DNA of 49,917 nt from Mycobacterium colombiense (GTDB lineage: Bacteria > Actinomycetota > Actinomycetes > Mycobacteriales > Mycobacteriaceae). Below the pieces are notes generated by a model. The model was not told the origin of the DNA and searched no databases. It was given only the letters and a program-made list of their open reading frames with translations. The stretch is taken from the NCBI RefSeq assembly GCF_003284935.1, contig NZ_QMEV01000038.1:1-49917 (forward strand), in the 5' to 3' direction. Each line of letters begins with the position of its first letter. Positions within the stretch are counted from its first letter, which is position 1. Shown here in pieces: positions 8,323 to 16,726 of this stretch. The position numbers and the translations under genes were made by a program.

Positions 8323-8601
8323 ATGTCTGTTCAGCCCACTCTGCTGCGCCGTCAAACATTGCGCAGTGCCCGCCGAGCGCGGGTCGCTCCCCGCGTGACG
8401 TGCCCCATGGTCGGCCAGTGCTTCGACATCGAGATCACTCGTGACGCGGACGGATGGATGATCCGCATTCCCGAGGTCGGCAGGGCCACCCGCGCCAGCA
8501 CCCGGGCCACCGTGGAGCTGGCCGCCCGGGAATGCATCGCGACCTGGACCGGCATCCCGATCGGTTATGTCGCCGTTTACGTCACCAGCGAGACGAGCTA
8601 G
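8323..8601 (+). CDS. Small HicB-like domain protein
   Basis: The 92-residue protein starts at an ATG preceded by AGGAAAG. After a basic leader it contains F-D-I-E-I-T-R-D-A-D-G-W-M-I-R-I-P-E, then V-E-L-A-A-R-E-C-I and a final Y-V-A-V-Y-V-T strand. That is the beta-beta-beta-alpha-beta layout of HicB antitoxin-like domains common in mycobacteria. No HicA toxin gene is adjacent, so it is an orphan or a domain with another role. Its TAG overlaps the last bases of the convergent aldehyde dehydrogenase gene. Confidence 0.7.
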   Translation: MSVQPTLLRRQTLRSARRARVAPRVTCPMVGQCFDIEITRDADGWMIRIPEVGRATRASTRATVELAARECIATWTGIPIGYVAVYVTSETS

Positions 8602-9998
8602 CCCCCCGGCGCGATGGCGATCGATTTCGTGTCCACGTAGCCGTCGAGCCCCTCGGGGCCGAGTTCACGGCCGTAGCCGCTGCCCTTGACGCCGCCGAAA
8701 GGCGCGAACGGGTCCATGGTGTAGCCCTGGTTGATGCCGACGGTGCCGGTATGGATCCGCGCGGCGAGTCCGAGGGCCCGCTCGGTGTCGTTGCCCCACA
8801 CCGATCCGGCCAGGCCGTAGTCCGAATCGTTCGCGATCTGCACCGCCTCGTCCTCGTCCCGGTAGGGGATGACGGTGATGACGGGGCCGAAGATCTCCTC
8901 CCGCGCGATGCGCATGGCGTTGTCGGCCGCCGCGAACAGGGTGGGTCGGACGTACCAGCCGCGGTCGAGTCCGTCGGGCATGTCGGAGCCGCCGACGACC
9001 AGTCGCGCCCCCTCCTGCTGCCCGACGTCAATGTAGTCGCGAACGCGCTGCTGCTGGCGACGGGAGACCAGGGGACCGAGCTGGGTTTTCGGGTCGCCGG
9101 GATCGCCGACGCGCAGGCCGGCCATCTCGGCGGCGAGCGCGTCGACGTATTCGTCGTGGCGCGCCTGGGGCACCAGGACGCGGGTCAGCGCGTTGCAGAT
9201 CTGGCCGCTGTTGGACAGGCTCGCCGATCGCACCCCGGCGGCGACCTTCTCGGGCGCCGCGTCGTCGAGGACCAGCGCCGCGGACTTCCCGCCGAGTTCG
9301 AGACTGACCTTGGTCAGATTGGCGGCGCAGGCCGCGGCGACGGCGCGACCCGCCGCGGTGGAGCCGGTGAAGGACACCTTGTCCACTCCGCGGTGGCCGA
9401 CCAGGTACGCGCCGAGTGTCGCATCGCCGGGCAGCACGCTGACCACGCCGGGAGGCAGGCCGGCCTCGTCGATCATCTCGGCTAAAAGCAGGGCATCCAA
9501 GGGGCTTTCGGGCGCCGGCTTGAGCACGACGGCGCAGCCGGCCAACAGCGCGGGCACCAGCTTGGTGACGATGAGGAATTGGGGCATGTTCCACGGCACG
9601 ATCGCGGCGACGACGCCGACGGGCTCCTTGCGGACCAGCACGTCGCTGCCGAAGAAGCCGGCCCTGGTCTCCTGCCACTGATGCCGCTCGGCCAGATCGC
9701 AGAACGCGCGGATCATGAATGCGGGCAGGCCCACCTGGGCGCGCTGGGCGAAGCTGATCGGCGCGCCGATCTCGGCGGTGATGGTGTCGGCCATCTCGCC
9801 GCGACGCCCGTCATAGATATCGGCCAGGCGCCGGATCGCGGCGATCCGTTCCGACGGTTCGCTGCGCCCCCAGGCCGAGGTCAGGGCCGCACGCGCGGCG
9901 GCCACCGCGGCGTCGACGCCCTCGGATCCCGCCGCATCGACCTCGGCGATGGGCTCTTCCGTGTGTGGTGAGATGACTTGCACGACGTTGCGGTCCAT
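8598..9998 (-). CDS. NAD(P)-dependent aldehyde dehydrogenase
   Basis: The 466-residue enzyme oxidises an aldehyde to the acid. Motifs in order are V-P-W-N-M-P and L-K-P-A-P-E-S-P (nucleotide binding), F-T-G-S-T-A-A-G-R, the general base Glu in L-E-L-G-G-K-S-A, the catalytic Cys in N-S-G-Q-I-C-N-A, E-E-I-F-G-P-V and the P-F-G-G-V-K-G-S-G-Y-G-R-E signature. Length is slightly short but complete. It starts at an ATG at 9998 and diverges from the Rieske-1 gene across a 185-bp region holding a perfect inverted repeat. It very likely acts in the same pathway. The aldehyde is unknown. Confidence 0.93.
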   Translation of the reverse strand: MDRNVVQVISPHTEEPIAEVDAAGSEGVDAAVAAARAALTSAWGRSEPSERIAAIRRLADIYDGRRGEMADTITAEIGAPISFAQRAQVGLPAFMIRAFCDLAERHQWQETRAGFFGSDVLVRKEPVGVVAAIVPWNMPQFLIVTKLVPALLAGCAVVLKPAPESPLDALLLAEMIDEAGLPPGVVSVLPGDATLGAYLVGHRGVDKVSFTGSTAAGRAVAAACAANLTKVSLELGGKSAALVLDDAAPEKVAAGVRSASLSNSGQICNALTRVLVPQARHDEYVDALAAEMAGLRVGDPGDPKTQLGPLVSRRQQQRVRDYIDVGQQEGARLVVGGSDMPDGLDRGWYVRPTLFAAADNAMRIAREEIFGPVITVIPYRDEDEAVQIANDSDYGLAGSVWGNDTERALGLAARIHTGTVGINQGYTMDPFAPFGGVKGSGYGRELGPEGLDGYVDTKSIAIAPGG

Positions 9999-10018
9999 CC
10001 GTGCCTCCCGAGGCCAAT

Positions 10019-10038
10019 ATCAACTACTTGCTATTGAT
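10019..10038. promoter_or_regulatory. Operator-like inverted repeat between aldehyde dehydrogenase and Rieske-1 genes
   Basis: The 20-mer ATCAACTACTTGCTATTGAT is a perfect ATCAA-N10-TTGAT inverted repeat. Its reverse complement matches 17 of 20 bases of the sequence at 13552-13571. It lies 20 bases before the aldehyde dehydrogenase start and 145 bases before the Rieske-1 start. A MarR-family gene (13040) in the locus is the natural candidate to bind it. Confidence 0.6.
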
Positions 10039-10183
10039 GGGGTCGAGGATATACCGTCGGCCGTGACGGAGCTCTCAGGGATCGGTGAAACCGGTGCGCA
10101 GCTGGTTGTTTCGCGCAGACAGTACTGCGGTACGCGGCTGGGCGCCGAGCGTTCTCCGACATTGGACTGCATAAGGAGCGATC

Positions 10184-11452
10184 ATGGCTCGATTCCCCAA
10201 ACCGCCGGAGGGCAGCTGGACCGAGCACTATCCGGAATTGGGCACCGACCCGGTGTCGTACGAGGACTCCATCAGCCCGGAGATCTACGAGCTGGAACGC
10301 GAGGCGATCTTCAAACGCGCCTGGCTCAATGTCGGTCGCGTTGAACAGCTTCCGCGTAAGGGCAGTTACCTCACCAGGGAGCTGAAGGTCGTCAACACCT
10401 CAATCATCTTGGTTCGCACGGCATCTGGTGACATCAAGGCCTACCACAACGTGTGCCGGCACCGCGGCAACAAGTTGGTGTGGAACGACATGCCGCAGGA
10501 AGAAACGAGCGGCGTGTGCCGGCAGTTCACCTGCAAATACCACGCCTGGCGCTACGACCTGGACGGCAACCTCACCTTCGTGCAGCAGGAGGAGGAGTTC
10601 TTCAACCTCGACAAGAGTCGCTACGGCCTGGTGCCGGTCCACTGCGAGGTCTGGGAAGGTTTCATCTTCGTCAACTTCGCCAAGAAACCCGAGCAGTCGC
10701 TGCGAGAGTTCCTGGGGCCCATGGTCACCGGGCTTCAGGGCTACCCCTTCGACAAGATGACCTCCCGCTGGTACTACCGCTCGGAGGTCAAAGCGAACTG
10801 GAAGCTCTACATGGACGCGTTCCAGGAGTTCTATCACGCGCCGGTCCTGCACGCGAACCAGTCACCGACCGCGTACTCAAAGGCGGCCGCCGAGGCGGGC
10901 TTTGAAGCCCCGCACTACCGGCTGGACGGACCACACCGGCTGGTCAGCACGTCGGGGGTGCGGGCCTGGGAAATGGCCGACGAGATGCGCAAGCCGATGG
11001 AGGACATCTGCCAGAGCGGACTGTTCGGGCCTTGGGACAAGCCCGATCTCGGGCCGATGCCCGCCGGGCTCAATCCCGCCAAATGCGACCCGTGGGGCCT
11101 GGACTCGTTCCAGCTGTTCCCCAACTTCGTGATCCTGTTCTGGGGGCAGGGCTGGTACTTGACCTATCACTACTGGCCGACCTCATATAACAGCCACCTC
11201 TTCGAAGGAACGCTGTACTTCCCGGCGCCGCGTACCCCGCGCGAGCGGGTGGCTCAGGAATTGGCGGCGGTGTCGTTCAAGGAATACGGGCTGCAGGACG
11301 CCAACACCCTGGAGGCGACGCAGACGATGCTCGAATCCCAGGTGATCGACGAGTTCCTGCTCTGCGACCAGGAGGTCCTGATCCGTCACCTCCACAAGGA
11401 GACGGCCGCCTGGATCGATGACTATCGCCGGACCTCCACGGCAGGAGTGTGA
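10184..11452 (+). CDS. Rieske non-heme iron oxygenase, alpha subunit (copy 1)
   Basis: The 422-residue protein is a ring-hydroxylating-type oxygenase. The Rieske 2Fe-2S ligands are C91-R-H93 and C117-K-Y-H120. The catalytic domain has D211-A-F-Q-E-F-Y-H218-x4-H223, giving the bridging Asp and two of the iron ligands. AAGGAG precedes the ATG at 10184. Its stop overlaps the start of a ~110-residue partner gene (GTGA). The organisation and motifs repeat in the second copy at 15464; ligands have identical numbering in the two proteins. Electrons probably come from the reductase at 13584 and perhaps the ferredoxin at 18518. The substrate could be aromatic, quaternary-amine or terpenoid; the sequence does not decide. 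Confidence 0.93.
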   Translation: MARFPKPPEGSWTEHYPELGTDPVSYEDSISPEIYELEREAIFKRAWLNVGRVEQLPRKGSYLTRELKVVNTSIILVRTASGDIKAYHNVCRHRGNKLVWNDMPQEETSGVCRQFTCKYHAWRYDLDGNLTFVQQEEEFFNLDKSRYGLVPVHCEVWEGFIFVNFAKKPEQSLREFLGPMVTGLQGYPFDKMTSRWYYRSEVKANWKLYMDAFQEFYHAPVLHANQSPTAYSKAAAEAGFEAPHYRLDGPHRLVSTSGVRAWEMADEMRKPMEDICQSGLFGPWDKPDLGPMPAGLNPAKCDPWGLDSFQLFPNFVILFWGQGWYLTYHYWPTSYNSHLFEGTLYFPAPRTPRERVAQELAAVSFKEYGLQDANTLEATQTMLESQVIDEFLLCDQEVLIRHLHKETAAWIDDYRRTSTAGV

Positions 11453-11784
11453 ACACGATGTCGATGCTGCCCGCCGAGTTCGCCGACCTCGAACGGTTCG
11501 CCGAGTGGTGCCTGCCCAGCGAACCGGAACGCTACGCCAAGAGGCTGGCCAGCTCCATGACGGAAATGAAGGCGTTTTACGACGCGATCACCCCGCGTGC
11601 CGAAGAGGCGCTGGCGTTCTGCGACAAGTTCTCTCTCGACGACCTGCCCGACGACGTCGCGAACCTGATGCACCTGCTGTACTCGATGATCATGGTGTCG
11701 TTCCCGGTGGAGTGCTGGAAACAGCCGCGCGTCCCCGATTCGGGGGCCTCGACCCTGGACTGCGTGTCCGAGCCCGTTCCATGA
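11449..11784 (+). CDS. ~110-residue partner of Rieske oxygenase 1, unknown family
   Basis: The 111-residue protein starts at a GTG within the Rieske stop (GTGA overlap) and ends with a 4-base overlap (ATGA) into the amidohydrolase. It appears all-helical. Conserved features shared with the second copy (16723) are M-L-P-x-x-F-A-x-L-E-x-x-A-E, the F-Y-D-A pair, E-E-A-x-x-x-C-D-K-F-x-L-D-x-x-P-D-D and N-L-x-H-x-x-Y-S-x-I-M-V. It is much shorter than the usual ~180-residue NTF2-like beta subunit and lacks that fold's pattern. I do not recognise the family. The strict coupling suggests a subunit, chaperone or small regulator of the oxygenase. Confidence 0.85.
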   Translation: MNTMSMLPAEFADLERFAEWCLPSEPERYAKRLASSMTEMKAFYDAITPRAEEALAFCDKFSLDDLPDDVANLMHLLYSMIMVSFPVECWKQPRVPDSGASTLDCVSEPVP

Positions 11785-13028
11785 CCTTCGTGCTGCGGGC
11801 GGCGCGGTGGGCTGACGTCGTGACCGGTCAGATCCACACGCCGGCGGAGGTGGTGATCGACGGCGAACGCATCACCGCGATCAATCCCGAAGAGCCGCTT
11901 CCGGATTCGGCCACCGTCATCGATCTCGGCGACGTGACGTTGCTGCCGGGGCTGATGGACATGGAGCTCAACCTGCTCATCGGCGGGCCCGGGGGACCGG
12001 AAGGGCTGCCCTCGCCGATGCACGGCGTCCAGGACGACCCCGCCTACCGCACGCTGCGCGGCGCGGTCAACGCGCGCACCACCCTGGAGGCCGGGTTCAC
12101 CACGGTGCGCAATCTCGGGCTGATGGTCAAGACCGGGGGGTACCTGCTCGACGTGGCGCTGCAGCGCGCCATCGACCAGGGCTGGCACGTCGGACCGCGC
12201 GTCTATCCCGCCGGGCATGCTGTCACCCCGTACGGCGGGCATCTGGACCCGACGGTCTTCCAGCGGTTGGCCCCCGGGGTCATGCCGCTCTCGGTCGCCG
12301 AAGGTATCGCCAATGGGGTGCCCGACGTGATCGCGTGTGTGCGTTACCAAATCCGGCACGGCGCCAAGCTGATCAAGGTGTCCGCTTCGGGCGGGGTGAT
12401 GTCGCACAGCACGGCGCCGGGCGCCCAGCAGTACTCCGATGCCGAGTTCGCCGCGATCGCCGACGAGGCCCACCGCGCCGGAGTCCGGGTGGCCGCACAC
12501 GCCGTGGGGGACAGCGCAATTCAAGCGTGCATTCGCGCCGGCATCGACTGCATCGAGCACGGCTTCCTGGCCAGTGACGAGACCATCCAGATGATGGTTG
12601 ATCACGGCACGTTCCTGGTCTCGACCACGTATCTGACCGACGCCATGGCCATCGATCGCATCGCGCCGGAACTACGCAAGAAGGCACTCGAGGTGTTCCC
12701 GCGGGCAAAGTCGATGCTGCCCAAGGCCATCGACGCGGGTGTGCGAATCGCGTGCGGCACCGATGCGCCGGCCATACCGCATGGCCAAAACGCCAAGGAA
12801 CTGGGCGCGTTGGTCGAACGGGGCATGACCCCTGCGCAAGCGATCCGCGCGGCCACCGTGGTGGCCGCCGAGCTGATCGAGGCGGACGACGAATTGGGCA
12901 GGCTGGCGCCCGGCTATCTGGCCGACATCATCGCCGTTCCCGGCGACCCGTTCGCCGACATCGCCACCACCCTCGACGTTCGCTTTGTCATGAAAAACGG
13001 GCAGATCTACAAAGCGCCCGCGGCGTAA
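11781..13028 (+). CDS. Amidohydrolase-superfamily protein with altered metal motif
   Basis: The 415-residue product has the imidazolonepropionase/prolidase-like amidohydrolase layout (COG1228 type): an N-terminal beta sandwich, the L-L-P-G-L-x-D entry to the barrel, L-I-K199-V-S-A-S-G-G, A-A-H240-A-V-G, I-E-H260-G and G-T-D328-A. The first metal motif, normally H-x-H right after the P-G-L-x-D segment, reads E62-L-N64. The bridging Lys, two His and final Asp are kept. It could still bind a single metal or use Glu/Asn ligands, or be non-hydrolytic. The gene is coupled to both neighbours, so it likely works on an intermediate of the oxygenase pathway. Confidence 0.85.
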   Translation: MTFVLRAARWADVVTGQIHTPAEVVIDGERITAINPEEPLPDSATVIDLGDVTLLPGLMDMELNLLIGGPGGPEGLPSPMHGVQDDPAYRTLRGAVNARTTLEAGFTTVRNLGLMVKTGGYLLDVALQRAIDQGWHVGPRVYPAGHAVTPYGGHLDPTVFQRLAPGVMPLSVAEGIANGVPDVIACVRYQIRHGAKLIKVSASGGVMSHSTAPGAQQYSDAEFAAIADEAHRAGVRVAAHAVGDSAIQACIRAGIDCIEHGFLASDETIQMMVDHGTFLVSTTYLTDAMAIDRIAPELRKKALEVFPRAKSMLPKAIDAGVRIACGTDAPAIPHGQNAKELGALVERGMTPAQAIRAATVVAAELIEADDELGRLAPGYLADIIAVPGDPFADIATTLDVRFVMKNGQIYKAPAA

Positions 13029-13039
13029 CGGAGGCGGGC

Positions 13040-13492
13040 ATGGAACTCACCGACAACATCCTGTGGCTGCTCAAGCAGGCCTTCTACTACTCGCTGACCA
13101 CCATCAACGAGGCGATGCGCGAACACGGCGTGAGCACCGCCCAGATCGGCGTGCTCCGCCAACTGGCCAACGAACCCGGCTTGTCCGGCGCCGAACTCGC
13201 GCGGCGCCTGCTGATCAGTCCGCAGGGCGTCCAGCTCGCGCTCACCGCCCTGCAGCGCCGCGGCCTGGTGGAACGAAAACAGGATGCCCAGCACGCCCGC
13301 ATCCTGCGGGCCTACCTGACCGCGGAAGGCCGCAAGGTCGCCGAAACGGTGGTCAACGACGCGATCGCCGCCCACCAGGAGGTCTTCGGCGTGCTGACCG
13401 AGCAGGAGCAACGGACCCTGCGTGAACTGCTGGGCCGGGTGGTCGAAAAGGGCACCGGCCACGAGCTGTTCAACGACCATGTCGAGGGCTGA
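13040..13492 (+). CDS. MarR-family transcriptional regulator
   Basis: The 150-residue protein has the MarR winged-helix pattern: an N-terminal dimer helix, S-T-A-Q-I-G-V-L-R-Q-L-A, the recognition helix region S-G-A-E-L-A-R-R-L-L-I-S-P-Q-G-V-Q, the wing D-A-Q-H-A-R-I-L-R-A-Y-L-T and a long C-terminal helix. GGAGGCGGG lies before the ATG, eleven bases after the amidohydrolase stop, so it is the last gene of the first set. MarR proteins usually repress and respond to aromatic acids or CoA thioesters. Its probable sites are the related 20-mers at 10019 and 13552. Confidence 0.93.
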   Translation: MELTDNILWLLKQAFYYSLTTINEAMREHGVSTAQIGVLRQLANEPGLSGAELARRLLISPQGVQLALTALQRRGLVERKQDAQHARILRAYLTAEGRKVAETVVNDAIAAHQEVFGVLTEQEQRTLRELLGRVVEKGTGHELFNDHVEG

Positions 13493-13542
13493 CCGCCCAG
13501 CGCGGCGTGGCCGCGGGCGTCGGCGCGCGGCACCTATATCTA

Positions 13543-13573
13543 GTACTTGAGACTAATCGCAAGTAGTTGATAC
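13543..13573 (+). promoter_or_regulatory. Operator-like repeats upstream of the reductase operon
   Basis: GTACTTGAGAC (13543-13553) and GTAGTTGATAC (13563-13573) agree at 9 of 11 positions and start 20 bases apart, about two helical turns. The 20-mer 13552-13571 matches the reverse complement of the site at 10019 at 17 of 20 positions. GATACT (13569-13574) could be a -10 hexamer that the regulator would cover, giving a very short or leaderless transcript before the ATG at 13584. Confidence 0.55.
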
Positions 13574-13583
13574 TCTGGCGGAG

Positions 13584-14672
13584 ATGACTGACGATGGCGC
13601 GGCAACGGGTGTCGGTTCGGCGACGGCGACCGACGCCGGGGCCGGCGTTGTCGACATCGCCGCGTTGCCGGATGGCTTTGTGCCACTGCGGATCAAGCGT
13701 GTGATCCGAGAGACCCGTGACGCCGTGTCGATCGTTCTCGATGTCCCGCCCGGCAGCGCCGCACAGTTCGGCTATCACGCCGGACAGTTCCTGACCTTGC
13801 TGGTCAGCGTCGACGGACGCGAGCATCGGCGGTGTTATTCGATGTCTTCCACCCCCGGGGAAGACCTGCAGATCACCGTCAAGCGCGACCGCGACGGCGT
13901 CGTGTCGAACTGGCTCAACGACAAAGCGGCGCCGGGGGACGAGCTGCCCGCCTTGCCGCCGCAGGGCCGCTTCGTGTTGCGCGACAGCGATCGCGCGCTG
14001 GTCGCCTTCGCCGGCGGAAGCGGTATCACGCCGGTGTTTTCGCTGCTGCGCACGGCGTTGCAGTCCGGCACTCGCGCGACGCGGCTGTTCTACGCCAACC
14101 GCAGCCGCGACGCGGTGATCTTCGACCAGGCCTTGGCGTCGCTGAACGCGAGGCACCCGGACCGCTTCGTCCTGCACCATCATCTCGACGACACCAGCGG
14201 CTACATCACCTCGGCGGACGTGGAGGCGTTCGTCCGGGACGTCGGGGACGCCGACGTTTACCTGTGCGGGCCCAACGAGTTCATGGAGACCGTGCGAAAT
14301 GCGCTGTGCGCGGCGGGCATTCCGGACGATCGGCTGCACGTCGAGCACTTCGACGTCAACGACGTCACCGCGGCGGCGCCAGCCGGCGCTGAGGTGGTCA
14401 CCGACGAGGTCACCATCGTGCTGGACGGGGCCACGACCACCGCGCGGTATGACTCGGGCAACACGCTCCTGCAGACGGCGCGGATGGCCGGCCTGCGGGC
14501 GCCGTCCTCCTGTGAGATCGGTTCGTGCGGAACGTGTATGGCCCGCCTGACGCAGGGTAGCGCCCGAATGATCAACAACGACGCGCTCGACCCGGATGAG
14601 GTCGACGAGGGCTGGGTGTTGACGTGTCAGGCCCTGCCCACCAGTCCCACCGTGCGGGTGGTCTACGAGTGA
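13584..14672 (+). CDS. Oxygenase reductase: FAD, NAD(P)H and plant-type 2Fe-2S domains (KshB/PaaE-like)
   Basis: The 362-residue protein passes electrons from NAD(P)H to an oxygenase. Domains in order are an FAD-binding barrel with R83-C-Y-S86, an NAD domain with A-F-A-G-G-S-G-I-T-P and Y-L-C-G-P, and a C-terminal ferredoxin domain with C-E-I-G-S-C-G-T-C and a final L-T-C-Q cysteine. The plan is that of KshB and PaaE/Hmp-like reductases. It has a ~30-residue Ala/Gly/Thr-rich start, so an internal start is possible, but the ATG at 13584 sits just after the operator-like repeats. As the only complete reductase in the locus, it probably serves both Rieske proteins. Confidence 0.92.
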   Translation: MTDDGAATGVGSATATDAGAGVVDIAALPDGFVPLRIKRVIRETRDAVSIVLDVPPGSAAQFGYHAGQFLTLLVSVDGREHRRCYSMSSTPGEDLQITVKRDRDGVVSNWLNDKAAPGDELPALPPQGRFVLRDSDRALVAFAGGSGITPVFSLLRTALQSGTRATRLFYANRSRDAVIFDQALASLNARHPDRFVLHHHLDDTSGYITSADVEAFVRDVGDADVYLCGPNEFMETVRNALCAAGIPDDRLHVEHFDVNDVTAAAPAGAEVVTDEVTIVLDGATTTARYDSGNTLLQTARMAGLRAPSSCEIGSCGTCMARLTQGSARMINNDALDPDEVDEGWVLTCQALPTSPTVRVVYE

Positions 14673-14706
14673 GCCAGAGAAGGCGGTCGAACGTGGAGCG
14701 GAGCCG

Positions 14707-15450
14707 ATGAACAGGGTTGCGGTGGTGACCGGCGGCGCCTCGGGCATGGGCGAGGCGACGTGCCATGAATTGGGCCGGCGCGGACTCAAGGTCGCGGTCC
14801 TGGATGTCAATGAGGGTGCGGCGCAACGTGTCACCGACGACCTGCGCACCGACGGAGTCACCGCGCTCGGGGTGGGCGCCGACGTGACCGATCGGTCCGC
14901 CGTGGAGCAGGCCTTCGCGAAGATCCGCAGCGAGCTGGGCCCGGTGACGGTCCTGGTGACCAGCGCAGGCATGTTCGACTTCTCGCCGTTCCTGGACATC
15001 ACCGCCGAAACCTGGTCGCGGGTCATCGATGTCAATCTCACCGGCACCTTTCACTGTTGCCAGGTCGCACTGCCGGACATGGTGGAGGCGCACTGGGGAC
15101 GGATCGTGATGATCTCGTCGTCGAGCGCCCAGCGCGGCTCGCCGTTCGCCGCCCACTATGCGGCATCCAAGGGGGCGGTGATCACTTTGACCAAGTCGCT
15201 GGCCCGCGAATACGCGCCGCACGGGATCACGGTGAACAACATTCCGCCCTCGGGCATCGAGACCCCGATGCAACACCAGGGGCAGGCCGCCGGGTATCTG
15301 CCGTCCAACGAGCAGATGGCCAGCAACATCCCCTTGGGCTACCTCGGTACCGGGGCCGATATCGCCGCGGCCGTGGGATTTCTGTGTTCGGAAGAGGCAA
15401 GGTATATCACCGGCCAGGTCTTGGGCGTCAACGGCGGGGCGGTGATGTGA
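14707..15450 (+). CDS. Short-chain dehydrogenase/reductase (classical, FabG-like)
   Basis: The 247-residue oxidoreductase shows T-G-G-A-S-G-M-G (cofactor), the V-L-D acidic end of beta-2 favouring NAD(H), S-A-G, V-N-L-T-G-T, I-S-S-S-S and the catalytic Y-A-A-S-K. The C-terminal T-G-Q-V-L-G-V-N-G-G is typical. It lies 34 bases after the reductase and 13 bases before Rieske-2, within one operon. A dihydrodiol or alcohol formed by an oxygenase is a reasonable substrate; this is inferred from position. Confidence 0.92.
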   Translation: MNRVAVVTGGASGMGEATCHELGRRGLKVAVLDVNEGAAQRVTDDLRTDGVTALGVGADVTDRSAVEQAFAKIRSELGPVTVLVTSAGMFDFSPFLDITAETWSRVIDVNLTGTFHCCQVALPDMVEAHWGRIVMISSSSAQRGSPFAAHYAASKGAVITLTKSLAREYAPHGITVNNIPPSGIETPMQHQGQAAGYLPSNEQMASNIPLGYLGTGADIAAAVGFLCSEEARYITGQVLGVNGGAVM

Positions 15451-15463
15451 AGGTGAGGATCCG

Positions 15464-16726
15464 ATGACGAGACAAGGCAGGCCCCCGGAGGGCTCCTGGA
15501 CCGAGCACTATCCCGAATTGGGCACGGGGCCCGTGTCTTTCAAGGACTCGACGTCGCGGGAGTTCTACGAACTCGAGCGCGAGGCGATCTTCAAACGGGC
15601 GTGGCTCAACCTCGCGCGGGTGGAGGAGTTGCCGCGGGTCGGCAGCTACCTGACCAAGGAGATCGAAGTCGTCGGCGTTTCGGTGATCCTGGTCAAGGGC
15701 AAGGATGAGCGCATCCGGGCGTTCTACAACGTGTGCCGTCACCGCGGAAACAAGCTGGTGTGGAACGATTTTCCCGGCGAGGAGACCCGCGGGACGTGTC
15801 GGCAGTTCACCTGCAAGTATCACGGCTGGCGCTATGACCTGCAGGGCGCGCTGAAGTTCGTCCAGCAGGAATCGGAGTTCTTCGATCTCGACCTCGCGCA
15901 GTACGGATTGCGTCCGGTGCACTGCGACGTATGGAACGGGTTTGTGTTCGTCAACTTCGACCCCGAACCGCGCCAAACCCTGCGGGAGTTCCTCGGTCCG
16001 ATGATCACCGGCCTCGACGGTTATCCGTTCGAGAAGCTGACCGAACGCTACGACTGGGTGGCCCACAACAACAGCAACTGGAAGATCTTCGCCGACGCCT
16101 TCCAGGAGTACTACCACGTGCCCTCGCTGCATTCACAGCAAGTGCCCTCCGAGGTGCGCGACCCCAACGCCGGATTCACGTGCGGGCATTTCCAGCTCGA
16201 CGGCCCGCACCGGCTGGTCTCTACGGCCGGGCGGCGCCGGTGGCTGCTGCCACCGGAATACATGTATCCGATCGAGCGGGCCACCCGCAGCGGACTGGTG
16301 GGACCGTGGCGAACCCCCGACATCGGCGAACTGCCGGCCGGACTCAACCCCGGGGGGATCGAGCCCTGGGGCATCAGCAATTTCCAGATCTTCCCCAACA
16401 TCGAGATCCTGATCTATGGCGGGTGGTATCTGCTGTACCGGTACTGGCCCACCTCGCACAACACGCACCGATTCGAGGCGTACACCTACTTCCATCCGGC
16501 GCGCACGGTGCGGGAGCGCATCGAGCACGAGGTCGCCTCGGTGGTGCTCAAAGAGTTCGCGCTGCAAGACGCCGGAATGCTCGGCGGGACGCAGGCGGCG
16601 CTGGAATACGGCATCGTCGATGACTTTCCCCTCAACGACCAAGAGATCCTGGTGCGCCACCTGCACAAGGTCGCCGTCGATTGGGTGGACGCCTATCGCC
16701 GCGAACGGGATTCGGTGGGAGTGTGA
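15464..16726 (+). CDS. Rieske non-heme iron oxygenase, alpha subunit (copy 2)
   Basis: The 420-residue protein is a close paralogue of the protein at 10184: most of the first 170 residues agree by eye, without gaps. Rieske ligands are C91-R-H93 and C117-K-Y-H120; the catalytic part has D211-A-F-Q-E-Y-Y-H218-x4-H223. The two proteins differ most in the substrate-domain segment after residue 225 (S-Q-Q-V-P-S-E against A-N-Q-S-P-T-A), which suggests different substrates or successive steps. Its stop overlaps the start of its own ~110-residue partner by four bases, as in copy 1. Confidence 0.93.
   Translation: MTRQGRPPEGSWTEHYPELGTGPVSFKDSTSREFYELEREAIFKRAWLNLARVEELPRVGSYLTKEIEVVGVSVILVKGKDERIRAFYNVCRHRGNKLVWNDFPGEETRGTCRQFTCKYHGWRYDLQGALKFVQQESEFFDLDLAQYGLRPVHCDVWNGFVFVNFDPEPRQTLREFLGPMITGLDGYPFEKLTERYDWVAHNNSNWKIFADAFQEYYHVPSLHSQQVPSEVRDPNAGFTCGHFQLDGPHRLVSTAGRRRWLLPPEYMYPIERATRSGLVGPWRTPDIGELPAGLNPGGIEPWGISNFQIFPNIEILIYGGWYLLYRYWPTSHNTHRFEAYTYFHPARTVRERIEHEVASVVLKEFALQDAGMLGGTQAALEYGIVDDFPLNDQEILVRHLHKVAVDWVDAYRRERDSVGV

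Noticed and set aside
8019..8324. Open reading frame on the minus strand of about 100 codons in the 8.0-8.3 kb gap
   Set aside because: The product is Arg-rich with no hydrophobic core or family pattern, and its start overlaps the HicB-like gene start; it reads like antisense of a non-coding GC-rich stretch.
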